Source: Anaerolineaceae bacterium (GTDB taxonomy: Bacteria > Chloroflexota > Anaerolineae > JAAYZQ01). Taken from it: DNA of 11,136 nt. Below are positions 4,077 to 11,078 of this stretch, piece after piece; positions within the stretch are counted from its first letter, which is position 1; each line of letters opens with the position of its first letter. The stretch covers positions 1-11,136 of the forward strand of contig JAAYZQ010000415.1 in assembly GCA_012514775.1 (NCBI GenBank). The letters are read 5' to 3'. The notes beneath the pieces are model-generated. The model saw nothing but the letters and a program-made list of their open reading frames with translations, made no database searches and was not told where the DNA came from. Position numbers and translations under genes: made by a program.

Positions 4077-7019
4077 ATGACGGATGTGCATGATCTGGAG
4101 CAACGGCTGGCAAGCCAGCCGGTTGAGCGCCTGGTCGAGGAGCTCATTGCCACGGCTCGGAAGCTGGACGCCGTAAGCGAAGAGCTGCGCGCGGCCGACG
4201 CAGAGCGCCTGGCGTTGCGCCAGGCGCTGGATGAAAAGCGCCATGCGGCCCGCGACGTCGCCAGCCGCGACCAGGCGATTCTCGGCAGCATGAGCGAGGG
4301 CCTGGTCGTCTTTGATCTGGAGGGCAACGTCCTGGAGATGAACCCCGCCGGGCTGCGCCTCCACGGGCTCGAGAGCGTCGCCGAAGTGCAAAAGCACCTG
4401 CACGAGTTCTCGTCGGGCTTTGTGGTGTCGGACCTGGAGGGCCATCCCCTGGAACCGGACGACTGGCCCCTGGGGCGTGTGCTCCGCGGCGAGACGCTGA
4501 CCGGCCTCGAGCTGCGGGTGCGCAACGCGCGCGGCGAGCAAGGTGTCTGGAGCTACAACGGCGGCCTGATCCACGATCGAGACGGCAACCCCTTCCTGGG
4601 CATCCTGACGATCCGGGACGTGACGGCTCAGAAGGCAGCGGAAGCCGAGCAGGAACGACTCCTGACCGAAAATCGCGACCAGCGAGACTTTTTGCGCGGC
4701 TTGCTGCAGGCTGTGCCATTGGGAATCGCCGTCGTCGGCGGGCCGGAGCACCGTTTCGAGCTGGCCAACATCGAGAATTATGCCCTCGCCCAGCAGCCGG
4801 GCACCGGCCTGATGGGCATTACCCTGGCCGAGGCCTATCCGGAGCTTGCCCCTGAGGCAACACGGGCCATCGAGAAGGTGTACCGCACCGGGCGCGCCGT
4901 TCACGTCCGAGAGCACAAGGCCGCGATGCAGCCAGGCGGGCAGAAGGGCTATTGGAACGTCGATTACGTGCCTCTCCCGGACGGGAACGGCGGCGTAGAA
5001 CGGGTAATGATCCTGATCCGCGACGTGACGGACGAGGTCCTGGCCCGGCAGCGCATCGAGGAGTTGGCCGCCCAGGCACAGCAGCAAGCCGACGAAATGG
5101 ACGCCATCTTTGAGGAGATGGTCGAGGCGGTGATCGTGTACGACGCGTCCGACCGGCCTGCGAGGGCCAACCGGGCCGCGCGGGTGGCCTACGGGCCGGC
5201 CCTGCAGGGCCGCGATCGGCCAGAGATCATACGCCTGTTGAACCTGCGCCACCTGGACGGCCGGCCGGCGGCGCTCGAAGATTCCCCCGTGGATCGGGCA
5301 CTGCGTGGCGAGACGGTCCAGGGCGAGCTCTTTCTCTTTGCCCACGCCCAGGGCGGCGACCGCGTCATGAGTGCCAACGCGGCTCCCCTCAAGCAGGAAG
5401 ATGGCCCCGGTGGCGCCGTGGTCGTGTGGCACGACGTCACGTCCCAGATGCAGGCACAGCAAAAGATCGAGGAGCTGGCCGCCCGGGCGCGACAGCAGGC
5501 CCAGGAGCTGGATGCCGTGTTCGAGGCGATGGTCGAGGCGGTCATGGTCTACGATCCCAATGGCACCCTCATCGCTACCAACCGCGCGGCGCGAGATCTG
5601 TATGGGCTGGACCACGTGGGCGCCAGTCTGCCGGACCTGGCCCGGCGCCTACAGGCGCGCCATCCGGATGGCCGGCCGCTAGAAGTGGAAGAGACGGCTG
5701 CTTCCCGGGCGCTGCACGGCCAGGCGACCCACGGCATGCCCGTGCGCCTGACCGGGGCCGATGGGCAGGAGCGGGCGGTGGTGGCCTCGGGCGCCCCTCT
5801 GCGCCAGAACGGCGGCCCGGCCGGCGCGGTGGTCGTCTGGCACGACGTCAGCGAGCAGTCGCGGGTGCAGGCGGCCCTGGCCGCCGAGCGAGCGCGGCTC
5901 AAGGCCCTGGTGGACAACGCGCCGGAAGGGATCGTCCTGGCCGACGAGCAGGGACGCATCGTCCTGGCCAATCCCGCGGCCGAGGGCATGTACGTGCGGC
6001 GTTTGCCCACCGGGGAAAGTGATGAAAGCTTTGCCCGGATGCAGATCTATCACCCCGATGGCAGGCCCTGGGACCCGCAAACGCTGCCCCTCACCCGCTC
6101 GGCCCGGGACGGCGAGACCTGGAGCGAAGTGGAGGAGGTTATCCTCCTGCCCGATGGCCAGCGCCGCAGCCTGCTGGCAAACACGGCGCCCATTCGTGAC
6201 GACCAGGGCCGGGTGGCCGGCGCCGTGGGCGTCTTCCAGGACGTAACCGAACAGGTGGCCGTCCGCGATGCGCTGCGCCGGCGCAACGAGGAGCTCCAGG
6301 TGCTGACCGCCGAACTGGAGGCCTACGATTATACCGTGGCCCACGACCTGAAGAACCCCCTGTCGATGATCGTGGGCTCGGCCGACCTGCTGTCGGGCGT
6401 CCTGGCCCGCGTGGAGGGCGAGGGGCCACAGAGGATGGTGCGGAACATCCTCGAGGGCACGCGGCGGATGAACGACATCGTCGAGTCGCTGCTGCTCCTG
6501 GCGGGCACCCGCAGCGGCGAGGTGCGCGTTGAGGCCCTCGATATGGCCGGCATCGTGGACCAGGCTTGCCGCAGCCTGGAGCCCGAGATCGGGCGGGCGG
6601 AGGCCGAACTGCACGTGGCCGAGGATCTGCCGGCTGCGCTGGGCTACGCGCCCTGGATCGAGAGCGTGTGGACCAACTATCTGTCCAACGCCCTGAAGTA
6701 CGGCGGCCAACCGCCCCACCTGGAGATCGGTTACGAATTGGAAACACCGGCCCCCGGCGCCGGCCGCACGGAAATGATCCGATATTGGGTGCGGGACAGG
6801 GGACCCGGTTTGACCGAGGAGGAGCAGGCGCGGCTCTTTGTGCCCTTCAGCCGGCTCGACCGCCCCGAAAAGCTGGGACATGGCCTGGGGCTGGCCCTCG
6901 TCCGTCGCATCGTGCACAAGCTGGGCGGCCAGGTGGGTGTGAAAAGCGTCGCCGGCGAGGGCTGCACCTTCTGGTTTACCCTGCCCCGCGCGGACAAACC
7001 GCCGGCAACTTCCGGCTAG
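4077..7019 (+). CDS. Soluble orphan sensor histidine kinase with five PAS-like domains
   Basis: The product is 980 aa with no signal peptide or membrane segment, so it is probably a cytosolic sensor. Order: N-terminal coiled coil (about 1-60), PAS-like units at about 62-185, 200-320, 340-460, 470-595 and 600-728, a linker coil, HisKA (about 745-815) with phosphoacceptor H756 in VAHDLKNPL, and HATPase_c (about 855-975) with N box NYLSNALKYG (N871), G1 DRGPGL (D907) and G2 GHGLGLALV (934-942). All catalytic motifs are intact. Each PAS unit ends in a D-V-T/S-like strand, and four carry a shared D-G-R-P-L...R-A-L-R-G-E-T insert. No receiver domain or response regulator gene is in the window, so it is an orphan kinase. 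ATG 4077 is preferred over the upstream open frame (from 3972) because of AAGGTG 7 nt upstream and the poor protein character before it. Ligands or cofactors of the PAS units are unknown. Confidence 0.93.
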   Translation: MTDVHDLEQRLASQPVERLVEELIATARKLDAVSEELRAADAERLALRQALDEKRHAARDVASRDQAILGSMSEGLVVFDLEGNVLEMNPAGLRLHGLESVAEVQKHLHEFSSGFVVSDLEGHPLEPDDWPLGRVLRGETLTGLELRVRNARGEQGVWSYNGGLIHDRDGNPFLGILTIRDVTAQKAAEAEQERLLTENRDQRDFLRGLLQAVPLGIAVVGGPEHRFELANIENYALAQQPGTGLMGITLAEAYPELAPEATRAIEKVYRTGRAVHVREHKAAMQPGGQKGYWNVDYVPLPDGNGGVERVMILIRDVTDEVLARQRIEELAAQAQQQADEMDAIFEEMVEAVIVYDASDRPARANRAARVAYGPALQGRDRPEIIRLLNLRHLDGRPAALEDSPVDRALRGETVQGELFLFAHAQGGDRVMSANAAPLKQEDGPGGAVVVWHDVTSQMQAQQKIEELAARARQQAQELDAVFEAMVEAVMVYDPNGTLIATNRAARDLYGLDHVGASLPDLARRLQARHPDGRPLEVEETAASRALHGQATHGMPVRLTGADGQERAVVASGAPLRQNGGPAGAVVVWHDVSEQSRVQAALAAERARLKALVDNAPEGIVLADEQGRIVLANPAAEGMYVRRLPTGESDESFARMQIYHPDGRPWDPQTLPLTRSARDGETWSEVEEVILLPDGQRRSLLANTAPIRDDQGRVAGAVGVFQDVTEQVAVRDALRRRNEELQVLTAELEAYDYTVAHDLKNPLSMIVGSADLLSGVLARVEGEGPQRMVRNILEGTRRMNDIVESLLLLAGTRSGEVRVEALDMAGIVDQACRSLEPEIGRAEAELHVAEDLPAALGYAPWIESVWTNYLSNALKYGGQPPHLEIGYELETPAPGAGRTEMIRYWVRDRGPGLTEEEQARLFVPFSRLDRPEKLGHGLGLALVRRIVHKLGGQVGVKSVAGEGCTFWFTLPRADKPPATSG
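5049..5870 (+). repeat. Internal tandem duplication of linker plus PAS unit in the kinase
   Basis: Residues 325-356 (from QRIEELAAQAQQQ to EAVIVYD) recur at 462-493 (from QKIEELAARARQQ to EAVMVYD) with conservative changes, 137 codons apart. The PAS bodies behind them are also alike (ATNRAARDLYG versus ARANRAARVAYG; VVVWHDVTSQ versus VVVWHDVSEQ). This shows duplication of a whole signalling-helix plus PAS module of about 411 bp followed by divergence. Confidence 0.8.
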
Positions 7020-7037
7020 TCCGGACGAGAGTCGCGG

Positions 7038-7095
7038 AGGACACGGAGGAGCCTGGGTCCGAGGGCCCGGGCCCCTCCGTGTCCTTTATGTTTTT
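7038..7095 (+). terminator. Strong rho-independent terminator of the histidine kinase gene
   Basis: AGGACACGGAGG (7038-7049) pairs perfectly with CCTCCGTGTCCT (7074-7085). The stem continues after one A/C mismatch with GCCTGGG/CCCGGGC (one T-G wobble), giving nearly 20 paired bases, followed by TTTATGTTTTT (7085-7095). It lies 18 nt after the kinase stop. The T tract overlaps the 3' end of the convergent lipid kinase gene (its stop is at 7088-7086); no T tract serves the minus strand. Confidence 0.9.
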
Positions 7096-8054
7096 GTGGC
7101 AGCCCGGTCCTCATTCACGTGTTCAGGAGCCATGAAGAGATCGGGGCAGGCAGACGGCGGAACCAGGACCGAAAGGGCCCGCGGCGCGACCTGGCAGGTG
7201 ATGGGGGTCAGGCAGTACGGCTCGCCATCCACGGCGACGGCCAGGGGCCTGCTGGGCTCGATCCTGATGGTGCGACCCTGGAACATGCTGTGTCGCGGGT
7301 CGCGCACGTGCAGACCGGTGAGGACGCCCAGGGTCGCCCGGAGGGCATCGCCAAAGCCGGTGCCGGCAAAGACGTGGACGTCCAGGAGCCCGTCGTCCAG
7401 GTGAGCGCCGGGTGCGATGCGGGCCACCGCGCCGTACAGTTGCGAGTTGCAGATGACGATGAGAATGGCCTGGCGATAGACGCGCTTGCCGTCCACCCAG
7501 ATGCGCACCCGAGGGCCGGCCATGTGGAGGGCCGTCGCCACCCCGGCAGCGACGTAGGCGACGGCCCCCAGGTGCTTCTGGGTGCGGGTGCGCGGCTCCA
7601 TGATGCGGTTTACCTCCGCGTCCAGGCCCACGCCGGCCCACTGCAAAAAGTAGCGGCCGTTGGCCTGCCCGAGGTCGATGCGGTGGATGGTCCCCGGTAC
7701 CAGGGCCCGGGCCGATTCCACCAGGGGCTGGGGGTGGCGCAGCGAGCGCGTGGGCAGGCCCAGCTCCCTGGCCCACACGTTTCCCGTCCCTCCCGGCAGG
7801 ACGCCCAGGACGACGTCGCTGCCCGCCAGGCCGTTGACGATCTCGTTGAGGGTGCCATCCCCGCCCACGGCAAACACGGCGTCGATACCCCCCTCGACCG
7901 CCCGCCGGGCCAGGGGCGTCGCCTCGCCGGCCCGCGTGGTCGGGTGCAGGGAGGTCTGCCAGCCGTGCTTCTCCAGGTGACTCTGCACCAGGGGGAGCTC
8001 GTGGCGCACGTCCCACGGCCCGGCTGCCGGGTTGACGATCAGCCACGCGCGCAC
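7086..8054 (-). CDS. Diacylglycerol/sphingosine-kinase-like lipid kinase (YegS/BmrU type)
   Basis: The product is 322 aa, in the normal size range for bacterial DAGK-catalytic-domain proteins, which phosphorylate diacylglycerol or related lipids with ATP at the membrane. Visible hallmarks are the opening strand MRAWLIVNPAAG (NPAAG 8-12), the nucleotide-binding GGDGTLNEIVNGL (64-76), LPGGTGNVWAREL (86-98), a GVGLDAEV stretch and a C-terminal beta sandwich with DDGLLDVHVF and VAVDGEPY. The true lipid substrate is not readable. The start codon is GTG at 8054, supported by AAGGAGG (8067-8061) with a 6-nt spacer. It is the last gene of the TetR-led operon, 30 nt after the nitroreductase stop. Its TAA lies in the T tract of the convergent kinase terminator, so the two transcripts overlap at the 3' ends. 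Confidence 0.92.
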   Translation of the reverse strand: MRAWLIVNPAAGPWDVRHELPLVQSHLEKHGWQTSLHPTTRAGEATPLARRAVEGGIDAVFAVGGDGTLNEIVNGLAGSDVVLGVLPGGTGNVWARELGLPTRSLRHPQPLVESARALVPGTIHRIDLGQANGRYFLQWAGVGLDAEVNRIMEPRTRTQKHLGAVAYVAAGVATALHMAGPRVRIWVDGKRVYRQAILIVICNSQLYGAVARIAPGAHLDDGLLDVHVFAGTGFGDALRATLGVLTGLHVRDPRHSMFQGRTIRIEPSRPLAVAVDGEPYCLTPITCQVAPRALSVLVPPSACPDLFMAPEHVNEDRAATKT

Positions 8055-8084
8055 GCCACACCTCCTTCCCCGGTCCCCGGCACC

Positions 8085-8891
8085 TCAGCTCCCCGGGCCG
8101 CGCCCGGCGGAGAGCATGGCTTGCAACGCGGCCTCTGCGCGGGCGAGCTTGAGCTCGTAGACCCGCAACTGGGCGTCAAAGGAGGAGAGGGGGTGGCTGG
8201 CCCGATAGCCGGCCTTCATCTGCGCCAGCCAATCGTCCATCAGCCCCGGGGCGGGCTCCGGGTATGTGCCCTGGAAACAGATCTGGTCCAGTGGCAGCCT
8301 GGGCGGCATGGGCGGGTAGCCGCCCCGGGGATAGCCCAGGACGATGGTCATGAGAGGCACCACGCCGGGGGGCAGGCCCAGCTTCTCGGCCAGGTAGCCG
8401 GCGTCAAGGATGCCCGTCTGTCCCGTCTCGGACAGCATGACCGAGGCCACGCCCAGGGCCTCGGCGGCGATGTTCATATTCATGGCCGCCAGCGAGGCGT
8501 TCATCACGGCGACGGTGTGCTCCACCAGGGGGCTGTGGGGAAAGGAGTCGAGGGCGAGGCGCACCCGGTGGCTGTCGGCCATGACGACGACCGCCCGGGC
8601 GCCGCCAAAGGGCAGCGCCCGGCCAAAGGCCGCCTGCCAGGTGGCGGGTGAGAAGAGGGCAAAGCTCCACGTCTGGAGGTTGACGGTGGATGGGGCCAGG
8701 CGGCCGGCTTCGAGGATGGCGGCCATGACGTCGTCGGGGATCTCGGCCGTGGAGAAGCGCCGTACGCTGCGCCGGTTCAGGATCACGCGCAGTGCCTGGT
8801 TGCCCTCCAGGGAGGGGGGGACCTGGGGCTTGCCGCGCAGGATCTGGAGGAGGCTGCGCGCGAACTGGATGGGCCCGGTTCTCGCCCTCAT
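8085..8891 (-). CDS. Nitroreductase-family flavoprotein
   Basis: The product is 268 aa. The N-terminal FMN-phosphate motif NRRSVRRFS (39-47; R40, R41, S42), the following P-x-D-V-M-A-A-I-L-E-A-G-R-L-A-P-S (52-68) and a C-terminal LGYPRGGYPP (185-194) are the standard landmarks of the nitroreductase superfamily, whose dimeric members use FMN and NAD(P)H. The family also includes dehydrogenases and unusual flavoenzymes, so the true substrate is open. A leader of about 33 residues before the motif and a charged helical extension of about 60 residues after residue 205 are longer than in minimal members. The start ATG at 8891 lies 9 nt after the radical SAM stop, with a GGGAG overlapping that stop codon region, pointing to translational coupling. 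Operon position suggests it supplies or accepts electrons in the same pathway as the radical SAM enzyme; that is inference. Confidence 0.88.
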   Translation of the reverse strand: MRARTGPIQFARSLLQILRGKPQVPPSLEGNQALRVILNRRSVRRFSTAEIPDDVMAAILEAGRLAPSTVNLQTWSFALFSPATWQAAFGRALPFGGARAVVVMADSHRVRLALDSFPHSPLVEHTVAVMNASLAAMNMNIAAEALGVASVMLSETGQTGILDAGYLAEKLGLPPGVVPLMTIVLGYPRGGYPPMPPRLPLDQICFQGTYPEPAPGLMDDWLAQMKAGYRASHPLSSFDAQLRVYELKLARAEAALQAMLSAGRGPGS

Positions 8892-8900
8892 GCCGGCGCC

Positions 8901-10175
8901 CTACTCCCTGTCCCCGTCCCGGGGCCCCACCAGCTCGGGCTGGCGCTCATCTTGCAGCTCGGGCTGGGGCTCGGGCGCTTCCTTCCGGGTCACGGATAGC
9001 ATGCCGCCAAAGAGGCGGTACTCGTCCATGCGGCAGGAGTTGATGAGGGTGCCGTTCCAGACGGTCATGTCGGGGCAACTGTCGCACATGTCGGCCTGGC
9101 CCCCGGGCTGGAGGTCGGGCGCCTGGATGATGCCGATGGTCTGGATCTGGACCCGGCCCAGGAAATGCGACGGGTGGCGCACCACGTCGCCGAGCCAGTT
9201 TTTCAGCGCGTGCCGGACGGCCGGGTCCCAGGGCGCCAGCAGGAACATGAGGGGCGCAGCCTTCATCTGCGCCAGATAGGCCAGGTACGTGCCGCAGAAC
9301 AGGTGGTGGCCGGCCTGGGCCACCTGCATGGCCAGGGACCCGACAGAGCCGTAAATTCCGTGTTTGGTGCCAACCATGGCCCCCGCCAGCCACTTGTACG
9401 AGTCGTGGCGGATGGTCCCGCCCAGGTAGCCCGAAGGCTGGTAGGCGGGACAGTGCTCTTTGATGATCTGGTATACCTCGGGGGCAGTCACAAAATCCTC
9501 GTCAAAACTGCCGGTGGAGTAGCTGAGCCGGCGGGCATCGACCTCGGCGCCGCGCTCGTCGACGCCGACGCTGGCCTCGGTTTCGAGGATGCGGTAGGTG
9601 ATAAAGACCAGGCCGTGGACGATGTCCAGGTGCCCCTGGCCCCAGCGCACGACGTCGGGGATCTCGTGGAACGTCGAAGGATAGACGGTGGAATTAAAGA
9701 TGGTGATGAGGTTGCGCTCGGCGGCGATCATGCGGGCATAATGCTCCCGCAGCTCGTTGTGCTCGGCCTCGCTCTTGCCCTCCCAGCCGGGCCGGCCCTG
9801 GTGGCTGTCGATGTGGACCGTGAAGCCCGCCAGCCCCGCCGCCTTGAGCTCGCGCAACAGCTCGGGCGTGAGCATGGCGGCATTGGTCAGGACGATGGGC
9901 TTCAGGCCGTTCTCGGCGATAAAGGCCACGATGTCGACGATCTGGGGGTGGACCAGGGGCTCGCCGCCGGCGATGGACACGTTGTCGGGGTTGCGCCAGC
10001 GCTTGAAAAAGAGGATCTCTTCCTTGATCTCGTCCAGCGGCTTGTGGCCCGTGAGCCGCTGGCGGTAACAGCCCTCGCAGTGCAGGTTGCAGATGTCGGT
10101 GATTTCGAGCCAGGCGATGGGATTGTCGTTCTTGGACCAGGGCAGCCGGTACAGCTCTCGTTTTTCGAGTGACAT
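8901..10175 (-). CDS. Radical SAM enzyme with extra C-terminal cysteine cluster
   Basis: The product is 424 aa. The canonical CxxxCxxC is CNLHCEGC (C29, C33, C36), after the strand LEITDI; GGEP (70-73) is the SAM-contact motif. The first 200 residues fit the radical SAM half barrel. Residues 240-350 are an unusual, largely apolar region (KWLAGAMVGTKHGIYG, LFCGTYLAYLAQM, APLMFLLAPWD), and near the C-terminus MCDSCPDMTVWNGTLINSC gives C364, C367 and C381. With C294 or C242 these could bind an auxiliary Fe-S cluster, as in SPASM-like or other multi-cluster enzymes. Residues 398-424 are a charged E/P/Q/R-rich tail. I cannot name the reaction. The apolar region and downstream lipid kinase favour a lipid or other hydrophobic substrate. 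ATG 10175 has AGGAGG (10191-10186) with a 10-nt spacer. It is the second gene of the TetR-led operon. Confidence 0.9.
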   Translation of the reverse strand: MSLEKRELYRLPWSKNDNPIAWLEITDICNLHCEGCYRQRLTGHKPLDEIKEEILFFKRWRNPDNVSIAGGEPLVHPQIVDIVAFIAENGLKPIVLTNAAMLTPELLRELKAAGLAGFTVHIDSHQGRPGWEGKSEAEHNELREHYARMIAAERNLITIFNSTVYPSTFHEIPDVVRWGQGHLDIVHGLVFITYRILETEASVGVDERGAEVDARRLSYSTGSFDEDFVTAPEVYQIIKEHCPAYQPSGYLGGTIRHDSYKWLAGAMVGTKHGIYGSVGSLAMQVAQAGHHLFCGTYLAYLAQMKAAPLMFLLAPWDPAVRHALKNWLGDVVRHPSHFLGRVQIQTIGIIQAPDLQPGGQADMCDSCPDMTVWNGTLINSCRMDEYRLFGGMLSVTRKEAPEPQPELQDERQPELVGPRDGDRE

Positions 10176-10234
10176 CCTTTCCGAACCTCCTCTTCCATCT
10201 CGATGTTGAGCGGGTCTCCCTGTGTTTTGCCGGG

Positions 10235-10882
10235 TCAGGGCCTGTGAATCGTCCCGCTCACGAACAGGTCGACGAACTGCTCGACCACGGCGTCGACACT
10301 CATGCCCGGCGCCAGGCGCGCGGGCACCAGAACTTCGCTGACGTTGTAGGCGAAAAACAGGCCAAAGAAGGCCTGGGCCATTACTTCGGGGTCAAGGGGA
10401 CGGACGCGGCCGGCGGCAATCTGCTGGCGCAGGTAGCCGGCCAGGACCTGGCGGAGCTGGAGGGGCGTTTGCCCCAGCACCCGCTGGAGCTCGGGGACCT
10501 GGGCGGCTTCGCACAGGACGAGGCGCATCGCCGAGCGCCGCCCGGCAAACATGGCATGCAGGACGTGGCCGACGCGGAGCATGTCGTGGCGATAGTCGCC
10601 GGTGAGCCGGCCTTCGAGGAGCGCGGCGAGGTCGGGCAGGCCCGACCACTCGTGGACGACGGCGGCGAGGAGATTGAGCTTGTTGCCAAAGTGGCGAAAG
10701 AGGGTAACCTCGTTGACGCCCGCGGCGGCGGCCAGGGCGCGAGTGGTGGCCCGCAGGTACCCCCTCTCGGCAAAGAGGTCCGCGGCGGCGCGGAGGATAC
10801 GTTCCCGTGTGGCGTCGGCTGCCACACCGGCCGGCAGCTCGCCTTTGATTTCCCCTGCCACGCCGTGGTCCTTCGCAGACAT
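10235..10882 (-). CDS. TetR-family transcriptional regulator
   Basis: The product is 215 aa. The N-terminal HTH is textbook TetR: TRERILRAAADLFAERGYLRATTRALAAAAGVNEVTLFRHFGNKLNLL (residues about 25-72), with the signature V-N-E-V-T-L-F-R-H-F. The C-terminal helical ligand domain ends in a FFGLFFAYNVSEVL segment; the ligand is unknown. I chose the ATG at 10882 because AGGGGAG lies 6 nt upstream. The open frame to 10966 would place the start upstream of the predicted transcription start, so it is excluded. It is the first gene of an operon with a 59-nt gap before the radical SAM gene. The perfect promoter with an inverted repeat on its start point suggests it represses its own operon. It may alternatively act elsewhere. 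Confidence 0.93.
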   Translation of the reverse strand: MSAKDHGVAGEIKGELPAGVAADATRERILRAAADLFAERGYLRATTRALAAAAGVNEVTLFRHFGNKLNLLAAVVHEWSGLPDLAALLEGRLTGDYRHDMLRVGHVLHAMFAGRRSAMRLVLCEAAQVPELQRVLGQTPLQLRQVLAGYLRQQIAAGRVRPLDPEVMAQAFFGLFFAYNVSEVLVPARLAPGMSVDAVVEQFVDLFVSGTIHRP

Positions 10883-10913
10883 CTCGCGCTCCCCTGAATC
10901 CAGGCGACGATGA

Positions 10914-10929
10914 AAGCAACCACTTGCTT
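10914..10929. promoter_or_regulatory. Probable TetR operator AAGCAA-N4-TTGCTT
   Basis: A perfect inverted repeat with 6-bp arms and a 4-bp centre lies just downstream of the -10 box and covers the expected +1 (about 10925) of the TetR-led operon. TetR-family dimers commonly bind such 14-20 bp palindromes at their own promoters. Its position would block transcription initiation. Confidence 0.75.
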
Positions 10930-10931
10930 GC

Positions 10932-10960
10932 ATTATAAAGGGGGAGAGGTGGTTTGTCAA
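10932..10960 (-). promoter_or_regulatory. Full-consensus promoter of the TetR-radical SAM-nitroreductase-lipid kinase operon
   Basis: On the minus strand TTGACA (10960-10955), a 17-nt pyrimidine-rich spacer and TATAAT (10937-10932) match the sigma-70 consensus at every position. The expected start is about 10925, with a 5' leader of about 43 nt. So strong a promoter normally needs repression, which fits the adjoining palindrome. Confidence 0.9.
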
Positions 10961-10970
10961 GGGCAACCTA

Positions 10971-11004
10971 ACCCCCCGGCCCCCTTCCCGATACGGGAAG
11001 GGGG
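10971..11004. repeat. REP-like palindrome (CCCCCTTCCCG / CGGGAAGGGGG)
   Basis: An ACCCCCCGG lead-in is followed by an 11-bp perfect stem (10980-10990 with 10994-11004) and an ATA loop. No T tract follows on either strand, so it is not a clear intrinsic terminator. From memory, sequences of this C-rich lead plus CCCCTTCCC palindrome type occur many times in Chloroflexota genomes, so I call it a dispersed repeat copy. Confidence 0.6.
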
Positions 11005-11012
11005 AGTGCTCC

Positions 11013-11032
11013 CAGGTTTAATGCAGGTTTAA
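11013..11032 (+). promoter_or_regulatory. 11-bp-period direct repeat of CAGGTTTAA upstream of a promoter
   Basis: CAGGTTTAA occurs at 11013-11021 and 11024-11032, exactly one helical turn apart, ending 11 bp before the -35 box of the promoter at 11044. Tandem half-sites with an 11-bp period are typical of OmpR/PhoB-class response regulators. Which protein binds is not known. Confidence 0.5.
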
Positions 11033-11043
11033 CACTATAATAA

Positions 11044-11072
11044 TTGACTTTATTCCTGCGAGCGGGTATAAT
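11044..11072 (+). promoter_or_regulatory. Strong outward sigma-70-type promoter
   Basis: TTGACT (11044-11049), a 17-nt spacer and TATAAT (11067-11072) differ from consensus at one position. The expected start is near 11079. The transcription unit lies mostly beyond the right edge and diverges from the TetR-led operon. Confidence 0.8.
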
Positions 11073-11078
11073 GCCTGA

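Noticed and set aside
3894..5615. 573-codon minus-strand open frame opposite the histidine kinase
   Set aside because: Antisense shadow; the plus strand has intact kinase motifs and an internal duplication at protein level.
7119..8651. 510-codon plus-strand open frame opposite the lipid kinase and nitroreductase genes
   Set aside because: Its composition (G, A, V, R, D, H, Q rich, no motif) is that of an antisense shadow in GC-rich DNA, and the opposite strand has clear family motifs.
10883..10966. Longer TetR start at 10966
   Set aside because: It would begin upstream of the full-consensus promoter and operator; the ATG at 10882 has AGGGGAG at 6 nt.
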